Source: Bryobacteraceae bacterium (lineage in GTDB: Bacteria; Acidobacteriota; Terriglobia; Bryobacterales; Bryobacteraceae). From it: 64,000 nucleotides of DNA. Below, one piece after another: positions 35,348 through 44,342 of this stretch. Each line of letters opens with the position of its first letter. Position 1 is the first letter of the stretch. A program made the translations under genes and the position numbers. A model generated the notes under the pieces. It saw nothing but the letters and a program-made list of their open reading frames with translations. It was not told the DNA's origin and searched no databases. The stretch is taken from contig BPGD01000001.1 in NCBI GenBank assembly GCA_026002855.1, forward strand, positions 3,604,001 to 3,668,000, read 5' to 3'.

Positions 35348-36745
35348 CTATTCCACCTCTTCCAACGTGCGCGCCCATTCCAGCGCCACCCGGCCAGACG
35401 GCTTCAGTTTCAGTTGCGCCTGCCCGCGGGTGAGAAACGCCGCGAGGACCGTCTGCCGGGCCTTTTCAAATTCCCGGTTGTGTTCCGGGCCGTCGAGCAC
35501 GCGGTTCAGCCGCCGGTGCAGGCGCCACGGCCGCTGTTGCGTCTCCAGCAGCCGCCGCGAACTCCGCGCCGGCAAAACGCGGTCCGTCTCCCGGTAAAAC
35601 GCGCCGAGCTCGCCCAGAAACTGCGGCGAGCAACCGAAGCGGTCCACCATCCGCACCATCACGTCTTTCAGCTCGGCCGCTTCTCCGAGCTGCTTCCAGT
35701 CGAGAATTTTTCCAAAAACCGCAATGCAGTCCTTGCCCGCGCTCTTGGCGGCTTCCAGTTGCCGGCCCGCCTCGCGGTAGACGACCGCCGGCTCAAAGTC
35801 CGCATGCGGCGCCAGCGCAATCCCCATCGAGAGCGTCTTGCCTTCGACCCCCGGAAATTCGCGAAGGAACTCTTCCACCGAGCGGCGGAAGACGCGCTCG
35901 ATCGAGCGCGCGAACGGCAGCAGCGCATCCCAGCTTCCAGCAAGCGCAAACTCATCGCCGCCGGTGTAAAGCACGGTGACCTTGTTGCGGAACTCTTCCA
36001 TCCCGCACAGCACCTGGACCTCGCCGGCGAAAAACTGCTTGTAAAAGACCGAGAGCTGGATGTACTCCTCGACGGACTCCGCCTTCTGCAATCTCGCCTG
36101 GAACTGGTCCGTATCGCCCCGCAGGATGCCCCAGGCCTTGCGGCCGTGCGCCCGCGCCGCCAGCTCTTCGACACTGGCCGGCCAGCCGCCGGGCATCTGG
36201 GCGAAGTGCGTGGCCAGCCAGTGGGCCTCGCCCTCGCGGCGCAGCATGCCGGGCGCTTCCGGGTCCCAGACGGCCGCGGCCGACTCGGGCAGAGCGAGGA
36301 AGAGATCCTCATAAAAGGAGTCGTCGCCGGTGTCGTCGAAGGGTTCGAACAGCCCGTCCGGCTCGAGCGCATTCAGCCCGCGCCATTTGCGGAATCCGGC
36401 ATCGAGGCGCTTGCGGATGTCGCTCCAGGCGCCGAGATTCTCCGTGCTTGACCATGCCAGCCGCAGCTCGTGGCCGGAAAAGCCGGCCAGACGTCGCGTG
36501 GCGTCGACCAGAAATTCGTTGGCCTGGGCGAGGCTCTCTTCCGGAAGCACCGCCAGGAATTGCCCGCCGCCGCAGGAACCCAGCAGCTCCTGCGCCAGCC
36601 CGAGCCGGTCGAGAAGGGCCCGCGGCAGCGCCTCCGTCAGCAGCGACACATAGAGGCAGCGGCCCGCCAGCGCCGCAAAGCCGCCCCGGGCGCTATGGAC
36701 GAAGGGCTCGATCCCCAGGAGTTTCCCCTGCAAAAAGACTTGCAC
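35348..36745 (-). CDS. cas10: Cas10/Csm1 without HD domain, palm motif GGDEF
   Basis: Large subunit of the type III-A effector, normally a target-activated DNase and cyclic-oligoadenylate synthase. This protein has 465 residues, against roughly 750 in well-studied Csm1. It starts directly in the first palm domain (GSCGGGQFLAVLPEE at 57-71 corresponds to the GGGKF-type segment). The second palm has an acidic site at GDTDQF (210-215) and the catalytic loop YTGGDEFALAG with GGDEF at 262-266 instead of GGDD. No HD motif and no Cys4 zinc site are present. The start is GTG 36745 with GAGG 9 bases upstream, and the 700 bases before it contain no HD remnant. First gene of the operon; the C-terminal helical domain (LKPSGRVALEWARTLEEVE) is present. 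Confidence 0.88.
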   Translation of the reverse strand: MQVFLQGKLLGIEPFVHSARGGFAALAGRCLYVSLLTEALPRALLDRLGLAQELLGSCGGGQFLAVLPEESLAQANEFLVDATRRLAGFSGHELRLAWSSTENLGAWSDIRKRLDAGFRKWRGLNALEPDGLFEPFDDTGDDSFYEDLFLALPESAAAVWDPEAPGMLRREGEAHWLATHFAQMPGGWPASVEELAARAHGRKAWGILRGDTDQFQARLQKAESVEEYIQLSVFYKQFFAGEVQVLCGMEEFRNKVTVLYTGGDEFALAGSWDALLPFARSIERVFRRSVEEFLREFPGVEGKTLSMGIALAPHADFEPAVVYREAGRQLEAAKSAGKDCIAVFGKILDWKQLGEAAELKDVMVRMVDRFGCSPQFLGELGAFYRETDRVLPARSSRRLLETQQRPWRLHRRLNRVLDGPEHNREFEKARQTVLAAFLTRGQAQLKLKPSGRVALEWARTLEEVE

Positions 36746-37453
36746 GCGGACTACCTCAGCGAGAGCCTAACCCTTCAAATCTAGCACAAGGAGGCCCGAA
36801 AAGAAGCCGCATGGCACCGCCATGCCAGCGCTGGAGGCGAACCGGCCGTTGCGCGACCTTGACCGGCTGTTTCGGAACAGGAATTCAGACCTGTTGATGT
36901 CGTCTCTTTTTCTTCGCAGCAAGCCGCTGCCTCTGTCCCTGTCCAGAGAGCGCGGCGGCAAAGTATCCCGGCTCACGGCGCCCGGGAGGAGTTCCGGATT
37001 CCCCGCAACCGCCCCATCCCGCACGAAGGTTCGCAGCGGACGTGGGGGAGAAGTCCTTCTTCTGCGGACATGCGTCTGACAGTCGAAGCGGTCCGCGGGT
37101 TCGCGGCGGGGTTTCCTTGCAAGAGACGCATCCAAGACACGAAAAGCATGAGCGGGCGCCATCCGTGATCCGTTGGCGTGATAGTTGAGTTGCGAAGGCC
37201 GCCTGATCGAATCACGGGCCGGTCTCATGAGTTCACCATCCTGCATTCCTTCGGCCCGACCGGGTGCAGCGTGGGGTTGTTCCAGGAAGACTTCGATAAA
37301 GACCGCCGGGCAAAGCAGCGGAGGGCGCCTGGCGTTTGCGCGGCTCTGATTCCATAGAGCGCCCGCAACCGAGGCCGCTTCTGGCAATCGGAAACTGGGG
37401 TGGCCTGCGGGCCTTGCCCGGCTACGGTGAATTTTCCACCTGAACGTGAGAAA
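36746..37453. other. Intergenic stretch between divergent cas10 and helicase genes
   Basis: No gene or CRISPR repeat is visible here. Near 36764-36782, minus-strand TAGGCT and TAGATT hexamers could serve as -10 elements for cas10. The rest of the gap is GC-rich with open but unrecognisable frames. No direct repeats of 25-40 bases were seen, so it is not a CRISPR leader or array. Confidence 0.45.
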
Positions 37454-40400
37454 ATGCCATTCCACAACGTCATGCCTGATGAAAGCGGGCGCCACCATGC
37501 CGAGGCCGTTTCCGGCAATCCGGAAGCGATCCTTTCGGCGTGGATTGCGCTTGAGGTTCTTTCGCCGCAATCCTATTACCGGTCCGAGGATCTTGTGGCG
37601 GGAGACAAGGAAAGAGTCGTCAAACTGGATGAAGATCACCTGCCCTGGACCGAGAAGGGAAAAAAGGGGCCATTTCGGCAGAACTACCGGCTCTACTATC
37701 AGGTGCCTTTGGGCTCGATCCGCCTCCAACGCGCGATGGAAGCGCTTCTCCATCGCTGGGGTGACACCCGCGCTGAGTGGGCGCCCAGCAGGAAGAGCGC
37801 CCTGCTCGGGCTGGTCACAGTAGACAGCGCCGGGCGCCCGGCAGAGTTCCCGGCGGTCACGCTTTCGAGTTTCCCCTGGGGTGTCATGACCGCCCTTGAG
37901 GGCGACTTGCGGGAACTGGCGGAGTGGCCACGCGTCGAGCCGGAACTTGCGATGACTGTGGAACGGATTTTCCGGCCGGAGCGGGACCGCGCCGACGAGG
38001 AATCGCCGCCGCCCCTGTCCTGGGAGAAAATCCTTGCCGCATTCGAGACAATCGTTGAACTGCTGAAAATCCCAAAAAAATGGGTGATCCCGCCGGAATT
38101 TGTGCTCCTGTCGTATGTGTATTACAAAGACCCAAATCCGCCCGATTCCATTCTGCTCAACAGCTTCTTCCTCGAGGATCTGAATCGCGTGCTCGCCCTG
38201 TGCAGGTCCCCGGACCTGCCAAAAGTTCTGCGCTACTACCTGGGGATCGAAAGTCCAGAATCGCGCCGGGACATCAAGGATGATGCGGCCGCGCTGGAGG
38301 AGGCCGTGCGGCCTGGCCTGATTCCACGGGCGGCGTGGCCGGCGCCGGGGGGCTTTTCACCGGTCCTGATGCAGCAGGCGGCAGTGAACCTGGCGCTCGA
38401 GGAAACGCGTCAAGGGAGGATTCTTGCCGTCAACGGGCCGCCCGGCACTGGAAAGACTACGCTGCTGCGCGACCTGGTGGCGGCCATCGTCACCGAGCGC
38501 GCCCGTGTGATGGCCCGCTTTGACGACCCGAAAAATGCGTTCCAAAGTTCCGGCGCAAAAATCCGCGCATGGCAAGGTTGGATTCATCTCTACAGGCTGG
38601 ACCCCGATCTCCGTGGTTATGAGATAGTCGTTGCGTCGACTAACAACAAAGCGGTGGAAAACGTCAGCAGCGAATTGCCCGCTATCTCTGCAATCGACCG
38701 TTCGTTCGCAGGCCTCCGGTATTTCAGAACCATCTCCGACGCGGTCCACGGCCGTGAGACCTGGGGCCTGATTGCGGCCGTTCTCGGCAACCAGCAGAAC
38801 CGCTCTCAGTTCCGGCAGTCCTTCTGGTGGGACGATGACACGAGTCTCCAGGCCTACATGGACTCGGCACTGGGCAAGAAGAAGCTGATTCCGGTTAAGG
38901 ATCCGGATACGGGCGCTGAGCAGGAGCGCCCGCCGCGCGTGGTGACTCTGGAGGATCCGCCGAAGGATCGTGAGCAGGCGCTGGCCCGCTGGAAAAACGC
39001 GAGGGTCCGGTTTCTTCAGGCGTACCAAAACGCGGAGGCAAAGCTTGCCGGGCTCGAACGCCTGCGAGAGGGGCTCCAACAGCTCGCCTCTCTGCGCGCC
39101 AAACAGGAGGAGCTGAGTCGGCAGCGGCAGGAAGCGGAGGCGGCGCTCAGGGAGCGCGAGCAGGAGGCTGGGCAGTGGAAGCGGGAGAAGGAGCGGGCGG
39201 ACAGGGATGCGCAGGAGTTTCGGAGTCTGCTCGCAAATCACCAGCGGACCCGCCCCAGCTGGCTGGCGCGTTTGTTCCGCACTGAGCGCGCCCGATCCTG
39301 GGAGCGCCAATATGGATTGTTGCTCGAACAGTGGAAGCAGGCGGAAGACCTGTCCCGGCACGCCGCGCAACGGCTGGCAGCGCTGGAGCGCGCCCTGGAG
39401 TCGGCGCAGGCCGGGCTACAGGCAGCCCTCAAGGAAGCGGACTCTCTCCGGAAGCGGCTGGACGAGATTGACGCTTTGCGGGAGGGTCTTCGGCGGGTCG
39501 GTGTGGTCATTCCCGATGAGGAGTTTTTCCGGCGGGCGCACGCGGAAAAGCACGCCTTCACCGTGTGGCTGGACGACAGCCTCAACCGGCTGCGCCACGA
39601 AGTCTTCGTTGCCGCCATGGAGCTGCACCGCGCCTTTGTGGACGCCGCAGCTCGCCCGCTGCGGCATAACCTTGCCGCATTGATGAGCGCATTGGTCAAT
39701 CGGCGACGCCTGTCGAAAGCGAACCCTTCCCTTCTGCCTGATCTTTGGTCCTCTCTGTTTCTGGTGGTCCCCCTGGTGTCGACGACCTTCGCCTCCGTCT
39801 ACCGGATGTTGGGGGCCCTGCCGCCGGAAAGCCTCGGCTGGTTGTTCATCGACGAGGCCGGGCAGGCGGCGCCGCAGGCCGCTGTGGGAGCGATGCTGCG
39901 CTGCCGGCGCGTTGTGGTTGTGGGCGACCCGGCCCAGCTCGAGCCGGTCGTGGAGCTGCCCGACCAGTTGGCAACCGCCATCTGCGAGAACTTCGCGGTG
40001 GATCACGAACGCTGGTCTGCCCCGGCAGCCTCCGTGCAGACGCTCGCCGATGAAGCCTGCGCCTGCCAGAGTGAGTTTGAGCTGGAACGGGGCAGCCGCA
40101 CGGTCGGTGTGCCCCTGCTGGTGCACCGGCGGTGCTCGGAGCCGATGTTCAGCATCGCGAATGCGATTGCCTACGCAGGCGAAATGGTCTCCCTGAAGCA
40201 GCCGCGTCCGTCTCCCATCGCGGAACTCCTGGGGGAGAGCTGCTGGTTTGAGGTTTGCGGGACGGCTGACGAGAAATGGTGCCCGGAGGAGGGCGAGGCG
40301 CTGATCCAGCTTCTTCGGCGCCTGGCTGAGGCGGAGGTGGCGCCGGACTTTTACGTCCTGAGCCCGTTCGTCATCGTTGCCGAACGGCTGAGGACGATGA

Positions 40401-40708
40401 TTCAGGAGAGCTGCGTCTGGCGGAAATGGATGTCCGAGGAGGAGCTTTGGCCGTGGCTTTATCAGCGCGTGGGAACAGTGCACACGGCGCAGGGCCGGGA
40501 GGCCGAAGCGGTGTTCCTCGTGCTTGGCGCGCCGGATCCGAGACAGGTGGGAGCGCGCAACTGGGCGGGCGGCCGGCCCAATCTCCTGAATGTCGCGGTG
40601 ACGCGGGCCAGAGAGGTCCTCTACGTGATTGGCAACAGCGAGCTGTGGAGAAGCGCCGGCGTGTTCGCCGAATTGGACCGGATACTGCCGCACAGACGGC
40701 CGGACTGA
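37454..40708 (+). CDS. Superfamily 1 (UPF1/Dna2-like) helicase with coiled-coil insert
   Basis: Probable RNA/DNA helicase of 1084 residues. An unrecognised N-terminal domain of about 320 residues precedes Walker A (NGPPGTGKTTLLRDLVAAIV, near residue 328), motif Ia (VVASTNNKAVENV), a long Arg/Glu/Gln-rich coiled coil (about 515-690), Walker B (LFIDEAGQAAPQ, near 797), motif III (VVGDPAQLEP), motif V (VGTVHTAQGREAEAV, near 1006) and motif VI (LLNVAVTRAREVLYVIGN). The order is that of AAA_11/AAA_12 helicases often found in defence loci. No nuclease motif was seen. ATG 37454 is the chosen start; the sequence upstream does not look coding. It diverges from the csm operon. Confidence 0.88.
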   Translation: MPFHNVMPDESGRHHAEAVSGNPEAILSAWIALEVLSPQSYYRSEDLVAGDKERVVKLDEDHLPWTEKGKKGPFRQNYRLYYQVPLGSIRLQRAMEALLHRWGDTRAEWAPSRKSALLGLVTVDSAGRPAEFPAVTLSSFPWGVMTALEGDLRELAEWPRVEPELAMTVERIFRPERDRADEESPPPLSWEKILAAFETIVELLKIPKKWVIPPEFVLLSYVYYKDPNPPDSILLNSFFLEDLNRVLALCRSPDLPKVLRYYLGIESPESRRDIKDDAAALEEAVRPGLIPRAAWPAPGGFSPVLMQQAAVNLALEETRQGRILAVNGPPGTGKTTLLRDLVAAIVTERARVMARFDDPKNAFQSSGAKIRAWQGWIHLYRLDPDLRGYEIVVASTNNKAVENVSSELPAISAIDRSFAGLRYFRTISDAVHGRETWGLIAAVLGNQQNRSQFRQSFWWDDDTSLQAYMDSALGKKKLIPVKDPDTGAEQERPPRVVTLEDPPKDREQALARWKNARVRFLQAYQNAEAKLAGLERLREGLQQLASLRAKQEELSRQRQEAEAALREREQEAGQWKREKERADRDAQEFRSLLANHQRTRPSWLARLFRTERARSWERQYGLLLEQWKQAEDLSRHAAQRLAALERALESAQAGLQAALKEADSLRKRLDEIDALREGLRRVGVVIPDEEFFRRAHAEKHAFTVWLDDSLNRLRHEVFVAAMELHRAFVDAAARPLRHNLAALMSALVNRRRLSKANPSLLPDLWSSLFLVVPLVSTTFASVYRMLGALPPESLGWLFIDEAGQAAPQAAVGAMLRCRRVVVVGDPAQLEPVVELPDQLATAICENFAVDHERWSAPAASVQTLADEACACQSEFELERGSRTVGVPLLVHRRCSEPMFSIANAIAYAGEMVSLKQPRPSPIAELLGESCWFEVCGTADEKWCPEEGEALIQLLRRLAEAEVAPDFYVLSPFVIVAERLRTMIQESCVWRKWMSEEELWPWLYQRVGTVHTAQGREAEAVFLVLGAPDPRQVGARNWAGGRPNLLNVAVTRAREVLYVIGNSELWRSAGVFAELDRILPHRRPD

Positions 40709-40741
40709 TAGAGCAACGGATCGCCCGGGGGGTGAAAGCCG

Positions 40742-41851
40742 CTATTTCCGCTTCTGGCAGTCCCGGACGGCTGACACGGGGCCAGCCTCCCGAGCGGGCC
40801 TTGCGCGCCGTGCCGCCATGAAGACCCAATCGCGCTGCAACAGGAAGTTCAGCGGGAACAGGCATGTCTCGACGGTGATTTTCGCCGCCATCCAGCCGAT
40901 GCCCCCATGTGCCGCCAGCCAGTGGATGGCGGCGTAGGAGAGCAGCGCGTGTCCCACAGCGACCAGCAGGAACCTCGGCAAAGTGCCGCGGTGCGGCGCA
41001 CGCGAATGGAAGACGGCGCGGCGCGCCGCCGGGTACTGAAACAGGTTGGCGAAGACGCGCGCGAGCGCCTGCGATGCGGGCATCGGCAGCCCCTGCCAGA
41101 GCGACAGGGCGAAAACGCTGTTGTCGATCAGCGCGGTGAGCAGGCTGACGATGGTGAACCGGAGCAGGACGAAGTAGATCTTCATCGAGTCCCGCAGCGG
41201 ACGGAAGTGCGAGCTCCGGTTGCCTTCCACATAGACCGTGCGGATGGGCTCTTCGACGATGGCGAAGCCCGCGTGGCGCGCGGCCAGCAGCATGTCAAGC
41301 TCGAACTCGTACCCGCCTGCCGGGGATTCCACCAGCCTCTCGGCCAGCGCGCGCGGAACGCCGCGCAGGCCGGTCTGCGTGTCGGCCAGCCGCAGTCCGG
41401 CGATCCAGCGGAGGGCATGAACGCTGAACCGGTTGCCGAAGCGGCTGCGAAGGGGCACGGAGCGGTCGAAACGGCGCGAGCCAAGCACCAGGGTGGCGCC
41501 ATCGGAGGCGGCCAGGCGGCGGGCCACGCGCTCCACGTCTTCGGGCAGGTGCTGGCCATCGGCGTCGGCGGTGACCACGCCGCAGGCGTCTGCCAGCTCG
41601 GCCAGCAGATGCCGCAGGCCGGTCTTCAGCGCCTCGCCCTTGCCCCGGTTTTCTTCGTGGCGCAGCAGCTTCACTCCTGGCAGGCGGGCGATCTCGTCAA
41701 ACACGCAGGCATGGACCGGACCGCTGCCATCGTCCACCACCAGAATCCGCGCGAAGCCGCGCGCCGCCAGCTCCTGCACCAGGCGCACCAGCGCGTGCGA
41801 CGGCCGGTAGGCGGGGATCAGCACGGGCGGCAGCTCGCAGCGGACGCGCAT
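40742..41851 (-). CDS. GT2 glycosyltransferase fused to a GtrA-like membrane domain
   Basis: 369 residues. The N-terminal half is a dolichyl-phosphate-mannose-synthase-like GT2 domain: PVLIPAYRPSHALVRLVQEL, ILVVDDGSG, RHEENRGKGEALKTGL, the DxD metal site in VVTADADGQH, and LADTQTGLRGVP. The C-terminal part has four hydrophobic helices of GtrA type (FTIVSLLTALIDNSVFALSLW, LLSYAAIHWLAA). The protein would load a sugar on polyprenyl phosphate and help flip it for cell-surface glycosylation. ATG 41851 has GGAGG 6 bases upstream; the longer frame beyond it is antisense to murJ. Confidence 0.9.
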   Translation of the reverse strand: MRVRCELPPVLIPAYRPSHALVRLVQELAARGFARILVVDDGSGPVHACVFDEIARLPGVKLLRHEENRGKGEALKTGLRHLLAELADACGVVTADADGQHLPEDVERVARRLAASDGATLVLGSRRFDRSVPLRSRFGNRFSVHALRWIAGLRLADTQTGLRGVPRALAERLVESPAGGYEFELDMLLAARHAGFAIVEEPIRTVYVEGNRSSHFRPLRDSMKIYFVLLRFTIVSLLTALIDNSVFALSLWQGLPMPASQALARVFANLFQYPAARRAVFHSRAPHRGTLPRFLLVAVGHALLSYAAIHWLAAHGGIGWMAAKITVETCLFPLNFLLQRDWVFMAARRARPAREAGPVSAVRDCQKRK

Positions 41852-41883
41852 CGCGTTCCTCCAAGACAGCATGCCACGGCGGG

Positions 41884-41889
41884 TACAAT
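41884..41889 (+). promoter_or_regulatory. -10-like TACAAT before murJ
   Basis: TACAAT lies 7 bases before TTG 41897, the first usable start in the murJ frame (an in-frame stop lies at 41891-41893). The predicted transcript start coincides with the TTG. Confidence 0.45.
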
Positions 41890-41896
41890 GTGAACG

Positions 41897-43522
41897 TTGT
41901 CCTCGCCCTCGGAACAGGTTTTTAAAAGCGCGGGTGTTGCCTCTTTTGCCGTTCTGCTGAGCCGTATCAGCGGCCTGATCCGCGAAGGGGTGATGAGTCG
42001 CCTTTTCGGTGCCGGATCGGCCTATGACGCCTTCGTCATCGGCTTCCGCATCCCCAACCTCACGCGCGACCTGTTTGCCGAAGGCGCGCTCTCGGCGGCG
42101 TTCGTGCCCACCTTTGTCGAGTATCTCCAGCGCCGCGACCGCGCGGAGGCCATTCACCTGGCCAATCTGGTGGCCACGGCGATTGTGCTCTTCGTGGGCG
42201 GGTTCTGTGTTCTCGGCATCCTGCTGGCACCGTGGTTTGTGCCGCTGCTGACGCCCAACTGGACGCAGGCCGCGCCCGAAAAAACTCTCGAGGCGGTGCG
42301 GCTGACCCAGATCATGTTTCCATTCCTGCTGCTGGTGGCGCTGGCGGCGCAGGCGATGGGCGTGCTGAACTCGTTCGACCGGTTCGCCGTGCCCGCCTTC
42401 TCCTCCACGTGGTTCAACGTGGGCAGCGTGCTGAGCGGCATTGCGCTTGGCTTCTGGCTGGGGCCGCGGCTCGGCATCGAGCCCATCGAAGGCATGGCCT
42501 ACGGCGTCGTCATCGGCGGCGCGCTTCAGCTCGTCTGGCAGCTTCCCTCGCTGTACCGGCTGGGCTTCCGCTTCCGGCCGGCGTTCGACTTCAGCCATCC
42601 CGGCCTGCGGCAGATCGCGCGGCTGATGGGGCCGGCGATCCTCGGCAACGCCAGCGTGCAGGTGAACGTGCTCGTCAACACCTTCTTCGCCGCCTCGATC
42701 ATCGACCCCGTGCGCGGCGTCAACGGCGCCACGGCATGGCTGCAATACGCGTTCCGCTTCATGCAGCTTCCGCTCGGGCTGTTCGGCGTGGCCATCGCCA
42801 CCGCCACGCTGCCGGCCATCGGCCGCAGCGCCTCGAGCGGCGACATGGACGAGTTCCGCGAAACGCTGGCGCGCTCACTCGGACTCGTGTTCCTGCTTAC
42901 CGTGCCGGCCTCGTTCGGCCTGATCGTGCTCGGCCCGTCCATCGTCGGCGCCATCTACGAAGGCCGCCGCTTTGAGGCCTATGACACGCACCAGACCGCC
43001 GTGGCGCTGGCCTGCTATTCGCTGGGCCTGGCCGGCTACTCGGCGGTGAAGGTGCTGGCGCCGGCCTTTTACGCGCTGAAGGACTCGCGCACGCCGGTGG
43101 CCGTGAGTCTTGCGTCGATCTTCATCAACGCCGGCATGGCCTGGCTGCTGGTGACGCGCGCCGGCCTCGGGCCGGCCGGGCTGGCGCTGTCCACCTCGTG
43201 CGTGGCCCTGTTCTCCTTCGTGGCGCTCTTTCTGGCGATGCGCGCCAGAATCGGCGGCGTCCACGGGCGCCGGCTCCGCAGCGTGGTGCTCAAGACTCTG
43301 GCGGCGTCGCTGGTCATGACCGCCGCCGTGTGGACCTCCAGCCGCATGATCGGGAGCTGGCTGGGCACGGGATTCCTGGCGCGCCTCACCGATCTTGGCA
43401 TCTCGATTCCCCTCGGCCTGGCGGTGCTCTATGCCGTGGCGCGCGCGCTCGATATCGAGGAGCTCGAGATGGCACACCGTGCGTTCGCTTCGCCCATCGC
43501 GAGGCGGCTTGCCGGGGAGTAA
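41897..43522 (+). CDS. murJ: Lipid II flippase MurJ
   Basis: Polytopic inner-membrane protein (541 residues, about 14 helices, MOP exporter superfamily) that moves lipid II to the periplasmic side for peptidoglycan synthesis. Typical segments: ASFAVLLSRISGLIREGVMS, FRIPNLTRDLFAEGALSAAF, FVPTFVEYLQ, LQYAFRFMQLPLGLFGVAIA, ATLPAIGRSA and YSAVKVLAPAFYALKDSRTP. The charged residues of the central cavity (Arg in SRISG, NLTRD) are retained. It starts at TTG 41897. It diverges from the GT2/GtrA gene across a 45-base gap, and the zinc-ribbon gene follows closely. Confidence 0.95.
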   Translation: MSSPSEQVFKSAGVASFAVLLSRISGLIREGVMSRLFGAGSAYDAFVIGFRIPNLTRDLFAEGALSAAFVPTFVEYLQRRDRAEAIHLANLVATAIVLFVGGFCVLGILLAPWFVPLLTPNWTQAAPEKTLEAVRLTQIMFPFLLLVALAAQAMGVLNSFDRFAVPAFSSTWFNVGSVLSGIALGFWLGPRLGIEPIEGMAYGVVIGGALQLVWQLPSLYRLGFRFRPAFDFSHPGLRQIARLMGPAILGNASVQVNVLVNTFFAASIIDPVRGVNGATAWLQYAFRFMQLPLGLFGVAIATATLPAIGRSASSGDMDEFRETLARSLGLVFLLTVPASFGLIVLGPSIVGAIYEGRRFEAYDTHQTAVALACYSLGLAGYSAVKVLAPAFYALKDSRTPVAVSLASIFINAGMAWLLVTRAGLGPAGLALSTSCVALFSFVALFLAMRARIGGVHGRRLRSVVLKTLAASLVMTAAVWTSSRMIGSWLGTGFLARLTDLGISIPLGLAVLYAVARALDIEELEMAHRAFASPIARRLAGE

Positions 43523-43524
43523 GC

Positions 43525-43530
43525 TAAACT
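43525..43530 (+). promoter_or_regulatory. -10-like TAAACT before the zinc-ribbon gene
   Basis: TAAACT begins just after the murJ stop and lies 8 bases before the ATG at 43539, again without Shine-Dalgarno. Confidence 0.4.
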
Positions 43531-43538
43531 CCTTACTG

Positions 43539-44282
43539 ATGCATCCCGATGTTGCCACTGCCCTGCGGCTCCAGGCGCTCGATCTCCGCGCCGCCGGGCT
43601 GCGGCGCGAGATCGCCTCGCTGCCCAAACGCATTCTCGAGATCGAAAAAGCGCTGGAAGCCCACACCCGCCGGCTGGAGCTCGACCGCGCCGCGCTGGCC
43701 GCCAACCAGCGCGAGCGGAAGAAAATCGAGGGCGAAATCCAGATGCATCAGCAGAAAATCGCCCGCCTTCGCGACCAGATGATGGAGGCGAAAACCAACG
43801 AACAATACCGCGCTTTCCAGCAGGAAATCGAATATTTTGAGCAGGCCATCCGCAAGGCCGAAGACCAGATCCTCGAACTGATGCTGGAGGCGGAAACGCT
43901 CGAAGCCAACGTGCGGCGGGCCGAGGCGGACCTCCAGGCGGAAAAGAAGAGCGTCGAGGCGGAAAAGGAGCAGGCCCGGGCGCGCACCGTGGCCGACAGG
44001 GAGGAACTCGCGCGAATCGAGGCGGAGCGCCGCGAGGTGGCGGCGCGGCTTTCGCCCGAAGTGCTCTCTGCCTATGAGCGGCTCCGCTCGCGCCATTACC
44101 CGGCGGGCGATGTGCTGGCCGAGGCGCGGGACGGCCGCTGCATGGGCTGCATGATGACCATCCGCCCGCAGCTTTTCCAGGAAGTGAAATCGGGGCAGAC
44201 GGTGGTCTATTGCGAGACCTGCCGCCGCATCCTCTACGCCGAGGAGCCGCCGCGGGACGTCGAGGCAGAAATGAACGTGTGA
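43539..44282 (+). CDS. CdsZ-type coiled-coil zinc-ribbon protein
   Basis: 247 residues of COG1579 type. The first 190 form a long antiparallel coiled coil (LPKRILEIEKALEAHTRRLE, QQEIEYFEQAIRKAEDQILE). The C-terminus is a four-cysteine zinc ribbon: GRCMGCMMTIRPQLF and VVYCETCRRIL. Homologues are widespread and conserved near RNA- or cell-division genes; a role in protein or nucleic-acid scaffolding has been suggested for CdsZ, but the molecular function is not settled. Follows murJ at once. Confidence 0.88.
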   Translation: MHPDVATALRLQALDLRAAGLRREIASLPKRILEIEKALEAHTRRLELDRAALAANQRERKKIEGEIQMHQQKIARLRDQMMEAKTNEQYRAFQQEIEYFEQAIRKAEDQILELMLEAETLEANVRRAEADLQAEKKSVEAEKEQARARTVADREELARIEAERREVAARLSPEVLSAYERLRSRHYPAGDVLAEARDGRCMGCMMTIRPQLFQEVKSGQTVVYCETCRRILYAEEPPRDVEAEMNV

Positions 44283-44342
44283 GCCGCGGCGCGGCCTGCG
44301 CGGCGCACTACGATATGCTTCCTTCGAGAAAGGAAGTCAGAA

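Noticed and set aside
36767-37753. 328-codon minus-strand frame upstream of cas10, considered as a lost HD domain
   Set aside because: It has no HD motif or other recognisable segment, overlaps the helicase start in antisense, and is not in continuity with cas10.
41852-42745. Upstream extension of the GT2/GtrA frame by about 300 codons
   Set aside because: It is antisense to murJ, and the ATG at 41851 has a good Shine-Dalgarno followed directly by the GT2 domain.
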